64,000 nucleotides of DNA, taken from positions 124,001 through 188,000 of the forward strand of contig CP126195.1 in the NCBI GenBank assembly GCA_030272155.1, in the 5' to 3' direction. A program made the position numbers and the translations under genes. The notes beneath the pieces were generated by a model that searched no databases, had not been told where the DNA came from, and saw only the letters and a list, made by a program, of their open reading frames with translations. Shown here in pieces: positions 24,067 through 35,478 of this stretch. This stretch comes from Tetradesmus obliquus (lineage: Eukaryota; Chlorophyta; Chlorophyceae; Sphaeropleales; Scenedesmaceae). Positions within the stretch are counted from its first letter, which is position 1. Each line of letters starts with the position of its first letter.

Positions 24067-24429
24067 CCAACAACAGATGATGAAGATCAAAGCAAGGAAC
24101 CAGCCGCACGCACGAGGTTGTCAGACGCTAGGAGGGGCCCTGCCCTGTTCGGTCCTTCTGCAGCTCACCCAATCACCCTGGAAGAGCCCGAAAGCACCAG
24201 AATTAAGCTGGTGGATTGTGATCTTACGCCTCTGGGTGAAACTGCTACAGCGGCATACAATCTTATGCAAGAGGCACTCGCGTCCAATGATAGTCCCACG
24301 AGCTATGTCAACTGCAAATGTATGCTGTGGCAACTGGCGAGCATGAGCGCATGCAGGCCTACATGAAGCCGGAAGTGGCACGATCGCTCCAGGACGGCAG
24401 CCAATGTATGATGGCCTACCAGCGATGAC
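24067..24429 (+). pseudogene. Protein-like open stretch with a frame break, hypothetical
   Basis: One frame from 24067 reads acidic, soluble-looking sequence (HPITLEEPESTRIKLVDCD, then LGETATAAYNLMQEALASND). Another frame carries on with protein-like sequence from about 24342 (HERMQAYMKPEVARSLQDG) to a stop at 24427-24429. The two frames meet within about 25 bases, too short for an intron. This is either a small host gene with a frameshift or sequence error, or a decayed exon. I recognise no family. Confidence 0.22.
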
Positions 24430-24485
24430 TCAGTGTCATGGCGGGTGTTTTCAAACTGTGACAATGCCGAATTGATGAGCCAAAA

Positions 24486-24677
24486 ATGGTTGATACAATA
24501 AACATCGCTGGCTTCAGGTACGATCAACTCCTTGCAATCCTGGTGGGAGTCGCTTGGTGCTTGCCTGGTGCCTTCAAGCACACACACTGGCTTGTGCTGC
24601 TGCTGGTTCCGCTGCTCCTGAAGCTGATCAGGTTGCTCATCACAGCCCCAAGCAAGATAAGCAGTTGGCGCAAATGA
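24486..24677 (+). CDS. Possible 63-residue two-helix membrane protein
   Basis: An ATG-initiated open frame with two hydrophobic segments (LLAILVGVAWCLPGAF and WLVLLLVPLLLKLIRLLI) and a basic end SKISSWRK, stopping 120 bases before the SPO11-2 start. It could be a real micro-protein, a last exon of the stretch before it, or an upstream ORF in the SPO11-2 leader. No family recognised. Confidence 0.25.
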   Translation: MVDTINIAGFRYDQLLAILVGVAWCLPGAFKHTHWLVLLLVPLLLKLIRLLITAPSKISSWRK

Positions 24678-24797
24678 CTTTAACACTGAACCTGATTTGC
24701 AACAACATTCATTGTACAGCTTAAACGGTGCCGTCGCACTTGCTGTGCCAGCGCAGCAGTCACAGCTGCGTGCATCAGCAGCAACACAGACAAGGAC

Positions 24798-25202
24798 ATG
24801 GAGGACTTGGATGACTGGCTGCTGCAGCAGCCCCAGCAACGCCAACAAGATGTTTGGGGTCAACAGCAGCTGCAACAGTCCCGCCCTCAGCACGTGCCAT
24901 CGCATCAGCAGTTGCTGGGAGGCAGCCAGCACCCTGGCAAGGAGCACTGGCAAGGCCAACAGCAGCCTGCGCGCTTGCAGGAACACAGCAATCAGCACCC
25001 AGCAGATGCTGCTGAAACTCCTGCAGCTGCAGCAGAAGTGCCAGAGGCGGTGCCATGGCGCGTGTCGAGGCGCGCCAATGCCAGCAGCGGCATGGCTGCC
25101 CAGCAGCTAACAGCCCCAGCTGCTGCTGCTGCAGTCATGGTACCAGATGCGTTGAATACAGCCGTGTACGGAGACAGCAACCACAAGCGGCAGTGTCTGG
25201 GA

Positions 25203-25244
<42 letters not shown>

Positions 25245-27170
25245 GCAGCTGCAGCGTATAAGCCATCATCCTGTGATGACTCAGCAGCAACAGCTGCATC
25301 TGCAGGCACTGGCTGCCTGCCAGGGGATGACTTCTTGCTTGATGACGCCTGGCCACAGCAGCCGCACAGCAGCGCAGCAGCAGCAGGCAGCAGCCATCCT
25401 GGTCAGCAGAGTATGGGGGCAAGTATCGTGTACAACAGCAGCAGCTATGCAGACGGCAATCTGCAGCACAGCAGCTGGGCAGCAGATGACGACTTGCCTG
25501 ACTGGGATGCTACAGGCACAGCAGCAGCAGCAGCAGCAACAGCGGCTGGCTCTCGCAGCAGGAATGTGCAGGAGGAGCGTCACCTTCACGCAGAGGAGGA
25601 AGGAGAGGAGGATGAAGATGGAGAACAGGAGGAGGAGGGTGGCAACCAGCAACAGCAGGAGGATGAGCAGCTGCTGTCTGCCGACTTTGACCTGTCCAGG
25701 TGAGCAGCCACGCCCCGCTACGACAGCCCTGTAAATGAAAATGTCGGCTGCAGCATGGCACCCACGTGCTCCACTAGATGGTTGCACACCATGCCAAGTG
25801 CTGACTTGCATTTGTTGCACTTCTGCTGCTGCTGCTGCTGTGTGCAGGGACCAGGTGATTGAGCGCATAGAGCAGCTTGCACTACAGCTGGTGGCATCAG
25901 CAGCAGCTGGGCAGCTGCCCGAGCTGCGCTGCGTGTCAACTGCAGCGTCCAACGTGCATATGGCGCAGCAGTATGCAGCAGCTGCACGGCGGCCAGCCGC
26001 AGGCAGTGCAGACGACTCTCAGGCCACGGGCAGCGTGTCTGCGTACGGCCTTGCAGGAAGTGCACTGCAGTTTGGCTCTGGCATGGGAGATGATGACTTT
26101 GACGAGGCAGCAGCAGGGGGAGGGTTCAGCCAGGGCAGTTGGGCACAGCAGCAGCAGCAGCAGCAGCAGCAGCTGGGGGAGGATGGAGCGGAAGATGCAC
26201 CATGGGATGATGAGGATGGAGCTGCAGCTGACGGCAGGCAGCATGTGCTGCGACTGGGGTCGCGCATGCAGACGCGCACGCTGCTGGCCAATGCAGGCTC
26301 ACAAGCACATGGCATTGTGAGAGGTGAGCAGGCAGGGCTGCAGCTTGTTTGCTTTCCTGCAAGCCACTGTGTGCACGCTGACCACGCTGCCCGCTGCCTG
26401 TTTTAACACAGGCCTCATTCTTGCTGCACTCTGCTTGCCGCTGCTGCTGCAGTGCTGCAGCTGCTGGATGCGGTGCATGGCCTGCTGCGGTCTGGGCGCA
26501 CAGCCACACAACGAGACCTGTACTACACGGTGAGGCGGGGGCAGCAGGTAGCTGCTGCTTCAGCACAACTGCAACTGTTTGTTGGCAGGGCAAGCACACC
26601 CCACCAACTGCACAAAGCAGCAAAAGTGCCACTGGCTTCTGGGCTTCAAGTAGCCAGCTGCTCATCATTCAAACTGCATGTGTACACACTCTGTAAAGTC
26701 GTCTCCTACACACTCCAAACACATACCATATTTCTGGCGCCTGCAGCTGCTGCGCCCTCCTTTCTTCAACCACAGCCGCGACCTGAAGACAGCTCTCCAA
26801 GCCGCACTGGCGCTGCTGCGCGTGCCGCGCTCCAGCCTGGGCATCGCTGCCGCCAGCAAGGGCGCCGTGGCGGGGCGGCTGCTGCTGCGCTGCAGGCCGG
26901 GTGAGGCGTGGCAGGACTGCAGCCTGACGGGGCCCGCGGGGCGCGCCATACCCGGGGAGGTGGGCGCCATCCAGGCCATGCAGATGAGGTGAGGTGGGTG
27001 GGCAGGGTCCAGGTTGCACACACTGCAGCAGCTCTGTGTGTTTGGAGTTGGAATGGTGCATCTGGTCTGGCTGTACCCATTGCACCCAGCGACCCAGTGC
27101 TGTCCAGTGGCTGGGTATGTGAGGGCCATCATGCACAGCATACAGCGTTGACAGCAAAGCTGCCAAGACA

Positions 27171-27203
<33 letters not shown>

Positions 27204-28330
27204 CCACTGCCGACACCCCTGCTGCTGCTGCTGCTGCCCCAGGCCGGCTGGTGCGCGCTTCATCCTGGTGGTGGAGAAGGACGCGGTCTTCCAGCGCCTG
27301 GTGGAGGACCGGCTGTTTGAGGCGCTGCCCTGCGTGCTGCTCACGGGGCGCGGCATGCCAGACGTGGCCAGCAGGTGGGAGTTATGGGAGGACTACCGGT
27401 AGCTGCAGCTAGGCGTCCAAGCTGCTGCAGTTGGGTGCACAGGCGTTGCCTGGGCGCCCTGCCACAATCTGTTGAGGCGATATCACTCGGCAGCAACCCT
27501 GCAAGGCATGCAGCCCACTGCATGCTGGAATGCAGCAGCACCTGTATGGCAGCAGCAGCAGCATGTGAGTTGCGCCTGGCATGGGCATTACTCGCTGTAA
27601 ACCATGCAGATGCCTTCTGCCTGCATGCACGCAGGGCGTTCCTAGCAGCGCTGGTGGCGGCGTCCAGCACTGCCGCAGACGGCAGCAGCAGCAGGCCGCT
27701 GCCTGTGCTGGGCCTGGTGGATTGGAACCCTGGCGGGGTGGCCATCCTGCTGTCATACAAGCACGGCAGCGCAGCCATGGGCCTGGAGGCGCAGCGGTGA
27801 GGGCCTGCGGCTCTGACTGGGCTGTGCCGCACTGCCAGCAGCTAGCTGCGTGCTTGGGCCGCGCTAGCTGTTGTAGCACGGCGCTGGAATTGGAATTGCC
27901 GCCAGCTGGCTGTTTGGGTAGGAAGCGCTGGCTGCTCGCTGCAACATGTCGCTGGCAGCTCAACCTCCTCATGATCTGGGTTTTGGTCCACCTGATAAAT
28001 CGCTGACCATGTGTGCGTTCGTGCATGTGTGCCATGCCTACTCTTTGCAGGTATGCGGTGCCCTCGCTGGCGTGGCTGGGCGTGACCAGCGACATGCTGC
28101 AGGACGTGCCATCAAGCGCCTGCCAGCCCCTCACGCCACGCGACAGGGCGCAGCTGACCAACCTGAAGACCCGCCTGGCCGGCTGCTGCCCCAGTTGGCT
28201 GCCTGAGCTTGAAGGGATGGAGGGCTTAGGGCTGAAGGCTGACATTGAGGCGCTGTATGCTGTGATGGGGCATGCGGGGCTGGCTACGGAGCTGGCCAAG
28301 CGCATGATGCAGCGGCAGTACTTGGTGTAG
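24798..28330 (+). CDS. SPO11-2: Meiotic DNA double-strand-break protein SPO11-2 (TopoVIA family)
   Basis: TopoVI A-like transesterase that makes meiotic double-strand breaks in the nucleus. Exons: 24798-25699, 25848-26323, 26453-26529, 26747-26988, 27243-27374, 27635-27796, 28051-28330; 756 residues, all phases match. Seen: winged-helix end [10 protein letters not shown] with the catalytic Tyr pair (483/484), [20 protein letters not shown], Toprim Glu in FILVVEKD (about 572-579), [11 protein letters not shown], and GLVDWNPGG with D639/N641. WNP in place of the DxD seen elsewhere is, from memory, typical of the plant SPO11-2 branch, which is why I chose that paralogue. The family is about 380 residues. 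Here some 300 extra N-terminal residues, CAG-coded Gln/Ala/Ser with Asp-rich motifs (DDLPDWD, DDDFDEA), precede it. Intact frame suggests a working meiotic gene. The partner TopoVIBL is not in the window. Confidence 0.88.
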
Positions 28331-29281
28331 CGCGGGGCTGCGTGTTGACAGTGGGGTTCACAGGGTCGTAAAGACAAAAAGCATGTTGTGTATTGCATTG
28401 TGGCAGTGGCTGCAAGCGCGAGTGGACCTTGATGATGGCGGCAGTGTCACGGATGTTGCATGCATCTGCAACTTCAGACTGGTGTAGGCTGGGTGGCTCC
28501 GGAGGCTGCAATCTCTGGTGGCGCCACAGCTGCGCTTTGATGCAGTTTTTAGGTTTGACTTTGCCATCCCTTTTTGCAAAGTTGCAACGCCCTGTTGGCC
28601 GTTGGACGCAATGGCTGCCTGAGGACTGCCTGCATGCGCAGCTGCAGTGTGCGTAACACCAGTCTTGGCCAGATATGTGTTACATCAGATCACCATGTCT
28701 GCGGCATGCCCCAGCAGATGCTGTGGGGACGCTGCCGCGGCTTGGAATGCAGCCCAACCAACCAAAATGCCAACTTGCCAAGACCATACGTGTTCTACAG
28801 CACAACACAGTACGCAAGAATGCCGCAGCGGATGTTCCAGCCATATCGTCAAAATGTGCTGCGTCAACGTCAGCAGCACATCAGGCAGGGCACACACAAC
28901 TCGTGCCGGCTTGCAAGCAATCACCGAACAACCATGGACAACGTCAACTCTATTGCGCAGCCATACAATGCTCAAGTTGTGCTGCAAGAAAGCCAGCAAG
29001 CAACCTGCCACTAGCTGTCAAACATGGGCTCTCATCGAGAAGTGTGCTATATGTATGAACTTAGCTTGATACCATGTGTGATGCACTGGATCACAACCAT
29101 TACAACCACTGCCCCCAGAAAAAAACGCTGCTGTGCAGATATAAACTTACAACTCCAAAAGCGGCATGCATATTTCAAGATGCTGCCAGAGAATAGTGTT
29201 CACAACCAAGATCGCATGAACCCACGAACATTATCTTCTGGATACACAGCTGTCTGCCCAACCAACACGCCTTCAGCACGC
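28331..29281. other. Convergent spacer between SPO11-2 and the CAP gene
   Basis: No supported gene. The left part is T/G-rich and the right part, from about 28.68 kb, is C/A-rich, as expected for two 3' UTRs meeting. TGTAA on the - strand occurs at 28680-28684, 29100-29104 and 29147-29151. The 146-codon frame at 28574-29014 has no motif. Confidence 0.5.
29147..29151 (-). terminator. Candidate TGTAA poly(A) signal of the CAP gene
   Basis: TGTAA on the sense strand about 130 bases after the stop, the nearest of three in this spacer. Confidence 0.3.
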
Positions 29282-31535
29282 CTACAAAGGTGATGCAAAC
29301 ACCTGTGTCCAGTAAGGCGCGTTGGACTGCGCCATCGCAGCGCCCATATGCGCAAAGTTGGAGTTCAAGATGTTGGCGCGGTGCCCCGAGCTGTTCATCC
29401 ACGCGTTGAACACGCTCTGCGCCGTGCTCTGGCCCGAGGCAACATTCTCGCCTGACCAACCTGTGTTGTAGCCGGCCCGCCTGATGCGATCAGCGACGGT
29501 AGAGCCGTCGCTGCCGGTGTGGCCGATGTTGCGCCTGCGAGCCTGGTCCTGGGAGTGCACCAGCGCAGCGGCATTGAGGCGGCTGTCGATGCTCAGCAGC
29601 CTGATCCCGGCCTGGCGGCGCGCATTGTTGACCAGCGTCAGCAGCTGCGAGTCAATGCCGCCGCTGCCGCCGTTGTTGCCACCACCGCCGTTGTTGCCAC
29701 CGCCGCCGTTGCTACCACCGCCGTTGCCGCCACCGCCGTTGTTTGACGAGGCTGCAGCAGTGGTTTAAAAAAGGGGCAGCAGCAGGGTTGAGACCTGGTG
29801 CATGAGCATCACTCAACTCCTAGTGATGGTGAGAGCACATAACCTGCAGCAGCATAACCCACATGACCTGCAGCCCAGTGTGCCGTGAGGAGGCCAGCTG
29901 CAGGTATCATGCTACATACAAGCCAGCACTCGGCGCATGTCAACAACGTTATTTCAGAGCTCTTGCACATGGTTGCAAAGGCTGAATCCATCTGCTGCAG
30001 CTTGTGGCGCGTGCTGCCACTCACTGATCTGGAAGGAGGTGGTGATCCTGCTGAACTGCCAGTTGTCGAAGCAAGGCACGTCGATTGGGCCTGTGACGGT
30101 CAGCCGGCGCCCGGTGTAGTTGGGGTGCTCCCAGAAGACGGCCACCATGCCACCCGGCACGCGCACTGAGCTGATCATGTCGTTCCACTGCAGGGAGGGA
30201 TGAGGCGGCCACGCACAAAGCGATGTTAGTGGTCACGGCAGTGCGACACAGCTGGCCAGCGGCCAGCAGCTACACACAAGCGGCTGCAACCTACAGGCCG
30301 CAGCGGGGTAGGTCAGGGTGCCTGCGCAACCATGTGTCTGTGTGATTGGTGACAGTACTTCAGCACACTTAAGCACTTGCAGCAGAGAAGATGCTGCAGC
30401 AAACCCGCTAGATACAACACGCCGCCAGTGCTCTGAACACGTATGACTGCCAGCCCAAGCGCGGAGCTGTTTCAGCGGCCTCACCGGAGCTGGCAGGTTT
30501 GGGTTCTGGCCTGCACCCACAACGCCAACCCTGCCGCCATAGTAGCAGAACTCATAGATTGTGATCTGGGTGGTTTGAGCTGCACAGACCACGAAAGGCA
30601 GCAGAGCAGGGGCGCAGCAGCAGACAGTCAGCCATGTTTTGAACCCAAGAAGATTTAGGAGGCAGCAAATCATCATAGAAAAGCAGGCGGGTCTGTCCAA
30701 AGGCAGCGTGACAGTGTGCAAGCATCCAGTGCCAACATCGTATGCGCTCCTGCCCCACGCTGCGCTGCAGGGTTTTCAGTGCAATACGCAGCCGCTGCTC
30801 TCACCTGGAATCACAGCAGCCGCAGCAGCACGCAGATCGCTGCCTGGTACTGTCAGGATGTTGGCGCGCCTCCTGGGCCTGTTGGCAGCGCCGCCGTTGT
30901 CACTTGCTGCAGCAGCAGCAGCGCCGCCTGCAGAGGAGTCAGCTGCAGCTGCTGCAGCCAGATCTGCAGCACTGGCAGTGACAGGTGGCAGCGCCTCTCC
31001 AATGGACGCGTCTGGGGCATCAGGGGCGTGGGAGGAGCCAGTGGAAGGAGCTGCTGTGGCTGCTGCAGATGCCGCCGCAGCAGCAGCAGGGGTGTCTAGG
31101 GCAGGGGCAGCTTGGATGGATCCGCCGACTTCCTGCGCCAGGGGGGCCGCATCTTGCAGCAGGGAGCGACGGTGCACCTGCAGAGGCAAGGCAGTGGTGC
31201 AGGTCAAATGTTGTTGTGTTGCACACAGCGTCACTGCAAGATGCCTGCATTCAAGCAGGCTTCCTGGTGGTTGACCTGAAGATGGTTAACCAATTGGTAA
31301 CGTTGCAACGTTGTGTCCCACATCCAGACAGCAGATAGCCATGCAGGACACAGCATGCTCCGATGCATGCAACTCTTGGTTGAACTTGGATATCCAACAA
31401 GATCGGATTGTATCATTGTTGCTGACAGCAGCTCAAGCACTCATGAGTGATCACCCGAGCAGTGGTCGATGCAGCAGCGGGCGTTGCCAGCATCGCTAGC
31501 AATGCCACAAGGGCGATCAACGACATCAGCTTCAT
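29282..31535 (-). CDS. Secreted fusion: beta/gamma-crystallin-like module plus CAP (PR-1/YkwD) domain
   Basis: Exons from the 5' end: 31535-31455, 31177-30805, 30579-30485, 30187-30025, 29751-29282; 393 residues, phases match. Exon 1 is a clean signal peptide (MKLMSLIALVALLAMLATPA then AAASTTAR). Exon 2 is a 124-residue Ala-rich region with a basic RPRRR. Exons 3-4 (about 152-237) read QITIYEFCYYGGRVG, WNDMISSVRVPGG, VFWEHPNYTGRRLTVTG and FDNWQFSRITTSFQI, the repeated Y/F-E-x-x-x-Y-x-G-R-x pattern of beta/gamma-crystallin Greek keys. A Gly/Asn linker (239-270) leads to the CAP domain: HSQDQARRRNIGHTG, SGENVASGQS, WMNSSGHRANILNSNF, YWTQVF. The CAP half looks like bacterial YkwD proteins. Probably secreted or in the cell wall. 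Function is unknown; Ca2+ binding by the crystallin module is possible. Confidence 0.85.
29645..29745 (-). repeat. Coding minisatellite for a Gly/Asn linker
   Basis: Imperfect 9-15-bp units of the type GGCGGTGGCAAC on the sense strand encode GGGGN / GGNNG repeats joining the crystallin-like and CAP modules. Confidence 0.75.
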
Positions 31536-32838
31536 GCTGGCGCCGGGTTTCAAGGTCTGAGGTGCTTGCGTAGATCGCTAGAGCAACTGTGGTGCAGCAG
31601 GCAGTTCAGCTGAAAGTCTTGCTCCGGGGATCTTCTGTGCACGTGAAACCAAGGAATCAAGACTGTTTATGATCCTTGCTTGTTGATGGTGATAACAAAA
31701 CTGCTTTTATAGCAGTCGTGGGTGTCGGACTGATGTTCGTGTGGCCAACTCGGTACATACAACGGTTAGCTGCTAGCTAGCAGCGTGCGCGCTGCCCGGT
31801 AGGTGCTCGCAACCTTCCCCGTTGCACCACGGTGGAATGCCGAACCTACCAAAATAGTTTTATAACGTTTTTTTATTGATATGGATACGGGCTCGTTTCG
31901 TGAGGTTCCAGCAGGCTCTTTGAGGACAAGTTCACAAATGGCTTCACAGTGACAAGTTTCAAGAGGTGAGGATGCCGTGGTTTGCTGGTACCACATGATC
32001 AGTCTGTTTGAGTCACAAAATTTCACGGGTTTACGCGGGCTTTGACAGCTGCAGCTCTCGCTGTGCATGCAACGCAGCATGGGTACCCAAGAGGTAAGGG
32101 CACCCGAAAGTTTGTGCTGCGATGACATGATCACTTTTATGAAGCAGGCACCTGCTTTGGTGGCTGCTTTTGTGCACTGCTGCTATCTGATGCGGTGTCA
32201 CCCGGACACTGATCCTGAGGTCTTTCTGTCCTCTCAGGCTATTGCTCAAGCTATTGATGATGCTGATGAGTTTTTGCCTGCGTTTTCGTCTGACGGTTTG
32301 GACGATGATGAGTTGTTCTTCGATGTTTCCTCCCCCTATGAGCCTCTCGTTGGCTCCTGACTGGGGTTCCCACTCCTCGTTGAGTGGAGCATGTAATGTA
32401 ATGTAATGTAATGCTGCTGCTCATGTATGATTGACATTAGGCGCTTGTGCACTGTGATGTATGGAACTCTTTGGTTACAGGAGGGACAAATGCATGATAT
32501 TGGCCTCAACAGTATGTGCAGCAGTTTCAGCATCGCTGTGGCTGGACGGGTGGCATGGACTGGCTGTGACTCCCTGACATTGAAGTTCAATACGTATCTT
32601 CAAATATTGCTTCTAACAGTTGACACAAACTGCAGTGAATGATGCATCCGCTGCGCATCCAGACAGGACTTGCACAGGCACAATTCAAATGCGGTTCTGC
32701 TCAGAGCCAAACATAAGGGTTGTGGCGATCAGTCCACCTGCCTTCACAAGACTATCATTATCATCGGCCAACATCAAGTTAGCTGTGTGCATTGTATTTG
32801 CCTTTTTGCCCTCACGCGTACTCAGCAGCTGTGTCAAG
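31536..32838. other. Divergent spacer between the CAP gene (-) and cyclophilin (+)
   Basis: It holds both promoters and one dispersed repeat copy (32332-32413). Upstream of the repeat, an open frame 32067-32360 ends inside it with an acidic stretch (DDADEFLPAFSSD, GLDDDELFFDV). No other gene is supported. Confidence 0.55.
32046..32413 (+). mobile_element. Putative 3' end of a non-LTR retroelement or related repeat
   Basis: The last about 80 bp (32332-32413) recur inverted at 5074-5150, including the last codons and stop of the open frame and a (GTAAT)n tail. The open frame from 32046 to 32360 is acidic at its C-terminus; I recognise no domain. A short-unit tail with one longer and one shorter copy fits target-primed insertion with 5' truncation. 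The left boundary is unknown. A SINE or another repeat family is possible. Confidence 0.35.
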
Positions 32839-33897
32839 ATGGGTCAGGCTGCCTCCGTGTCCAAGGACGCCATCGTGCAGGCAGCAAAGACGAAAGCAAA
32901 CTACCTGCCACCTCTCGGCCCACCGAACCCAGTGCGTGGCGATCAGGCGCTTGGCTGAAGCGTGTGCAGCAGCACAACCATCTCAGCAAACACTCACACG
33001 TTCAAGCAACAGCCCTCTCGTGCCAACGGCTGGCGCATTGGCTCTGCCTGCGGTGCATATATAATCTTTACTGTCATGTACCATTGCTGGCAGGTCAACC
33101 TCATCCCAGGCCACCGCAACAAGATTACAGCAGCAGCAGCAGCAGTAGCATCAGCAGTACAGTAACACCCGACACCAGTAGCAGCTGCAGCAGCTCTGTC
33201 CACTCAGCCTGCACAAACAAAGCTCAGATCGATTGCCTGCGGCTCTCCACCCTGACGGGCTTGCTGCCTTGCTGCCCCTGCTGTGCACTGCACCTGCCAC
33301 CACCCTCTCCCTCCCACCTCTCCCACCTCTCCCACTGCCTCACAACCTGCCTTCCCCCACCCTTTCCCAGGCCAACCCGCTGGTGTTCTTTGACATCGCG
33401 CTGGGCCGCTACGGGGATGCTGTGCCCCTGGGGCGCATCGTAATGGAGCTCAAGGAGGACGTGGTGCCCAAGACAGCAGGTGAGCCGACAGCAGAGCTGC
33501 GCAGGCCTGCTGATACTGTAACGCCCCAGCAGCAGCAGCAGTGGCAGCAGCAGCAGCGATGGCGCTGAAGGAAGACGTGGTGCCCAAGACAGCAGGTGAG
33601 GGCCGCGGCGCGGTGCAGTCCTGCTACGAGCGTGACGCAGCAGCCGTGGTAGCCTAGCAATTGACTGGCAGTGACAGCAGCAATGTAACCGACGACAGTA
33701 GCAGCAGCCGCAGCAGCAGCAGCAGCAGCAGCAGCTGGAGTAGCAGCAGCAGCAGCACACGCCACACTGCTAACAGTTCAGGTGAGGCATGCGCCTGCCT
33801 GGCACAGAACCTGCACCTTAGCCTGCACCAGCTGGGGCGCACAGCAGGGCCGCATCACGGGCAGCACCTGCAGCGGCAGGCCTGCTGGCCTGACATG

Positions 33898-33933
<36 letters not shown>

Positions 33934-35417
33934 CTTGGCACCTGCAGAGAACTTCCGCCAGCTGTGTGTGAGTGAGCAGCCCGGCTTTGGCTACAAGGGC
34001 AGCCGCTTCCACCGCGTCATCCCCAACTTCATGTGCCAGGTGGGTGGGGGCCCCAGTATGGTTGGTCTGGCTGCGCACATGCCCTGCGGCATCACTGGCA
34101 GCAGCGGCTGGATGGCTTGTGTGGGCAAAGCCGCTTCCACCGCGTCATCCTCAGCTGCATGTGCCAGGTGGGGCGGGGTGGGTGTCAGTGCACACGCCTT
34201 CTTAGCATGCGCAGCAGCACATGCAACTTAGGCACTACTGCCATCCACCGCATCATCCCCTGCTGCAGCTGCCAACTGGGTGGGTGGGTGGGTTGGAGGG
34301 GGGGGGGGGGGCAAGGGAAGGGCAAGGGCCCGCTGCTGCGCTGCACATGTTTGAGCATGACGTCGACAGCAACAGCACTGGCTCATGATGACATGTACGG
34401 ACTGGCCATGCTGAGTGTGGTATAGCTGGCAGCTCATGGTGTCGTTCCCCACATGACCCTACTGCTGTGCATATCCTTCTGCGTGATGCCGCAGGGTGGC
34501 GATTTCACCAACGACAACGGCACAGGCGGCAAGTCCATCTACGGCAACAAGTGCGCAGCAGCAGCGGCAGAAGCAGCAGCAGCAGCAGCAGCAGCAGCAG
34601 TGACGCGGGATGATGAAGCCATCACAATGCTCCTCCTGTCAGCTGCTGTTGGCATGGCACTGCATGCTTATCGGCTGGCCACCTCTGCACGCTGCCCCCG
34701 TGCGTTTACCACACAGTGTGCCATGTGCTGCCTGTCAGGCGTGATGTTGAGGAACTCACAACCCTTGCTGCTGCTGCTGCTGTTGCTGCTGCTACTGCTG
34801 CAGGTTTGCTGACGAGAACTTCAACCTGAGGCACACAGGCGCTGGCGTGCTGTCCATGGCCAACGCAGGTGAGTGGGTGACACGGGCGCTGGTTCGGCGG
34901 CGCAACCACACTATGTAGTGCACGCACGCAGGAACGGCATTTACAGGCGCTCCGCTGCCATGGTGCTTGGGCAACAACAACGGCAATGCTGCAAACTGAT
35001 GTGTCAAAACGTGCGCCGGTGTAAGCAGAAACTATTCGACGGCTGTCGCGGCTCCCAGAGCTGTCGTAGCATCGTAGTATCGTCTGCAGCAGCAGTATCG
35101 TTACAACCTGCGCATTTGCCTCTGCAATGATCTACACGTGCCTGACAAACTACCTGCTGCCTGCCTGCTGCTGCTGCTGCTGCTGCCCGGCTGCTGCCTC
35201 AGGCCCCAACACCAACGGCAGCCAGTTCTTCCTGTGCACCGCCAACACGCCCTGGCTGGACGGCAAGCACGTCGTCTTCGGGCAGGTGCGTGGTGGTTTG
35301 TTGCTGGTATGTGTCGTGGTACAGGTGTGCTGATGGCAGATGTTGACCGCGGCTGGACGGCAAGCACGTGGTCTTCAAGCAGGTGCGGGTGTAAGGGTGT
35401 TAACATGGAGTTTTCAG

Positions 35418-35478
<61 letters not shown>

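Larger units (their letters stand above)
22934..24797. other. Divergent spacer between the KH gene (-) and SPO11-2 (+)
   Basis: It must contain both promoters. It also holds three open stretches that look more protein-like than their surroundings, listed separately with low confidence. No TATA box or repeat stands out. Confidence 0.5.

Noticed and set aside
27635-27796. Loss of the second Toprim Asp (DWN instead of DxD) as a sign of a dead SPO11
   Set aside because: As I recall, the plant SPO11-2 branch carries the same WNP sequence, and all other catalytic residues and frames are intact.
28574-29014. 146-codon + strand frame between SPO11-2 and the CAP gene
   Set aside because: No motif; it lies where two 3' UTRs are expected to converge and is Gln/Asn/Thr-rich from C/A-rich composition.
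33055-33064. TATATAAT in cyclophilin intron 1 as an alternative promoter
   Set aside because: No usable ATG-plus-donor follows in phase with exon 2. The motif is common enough by chance.
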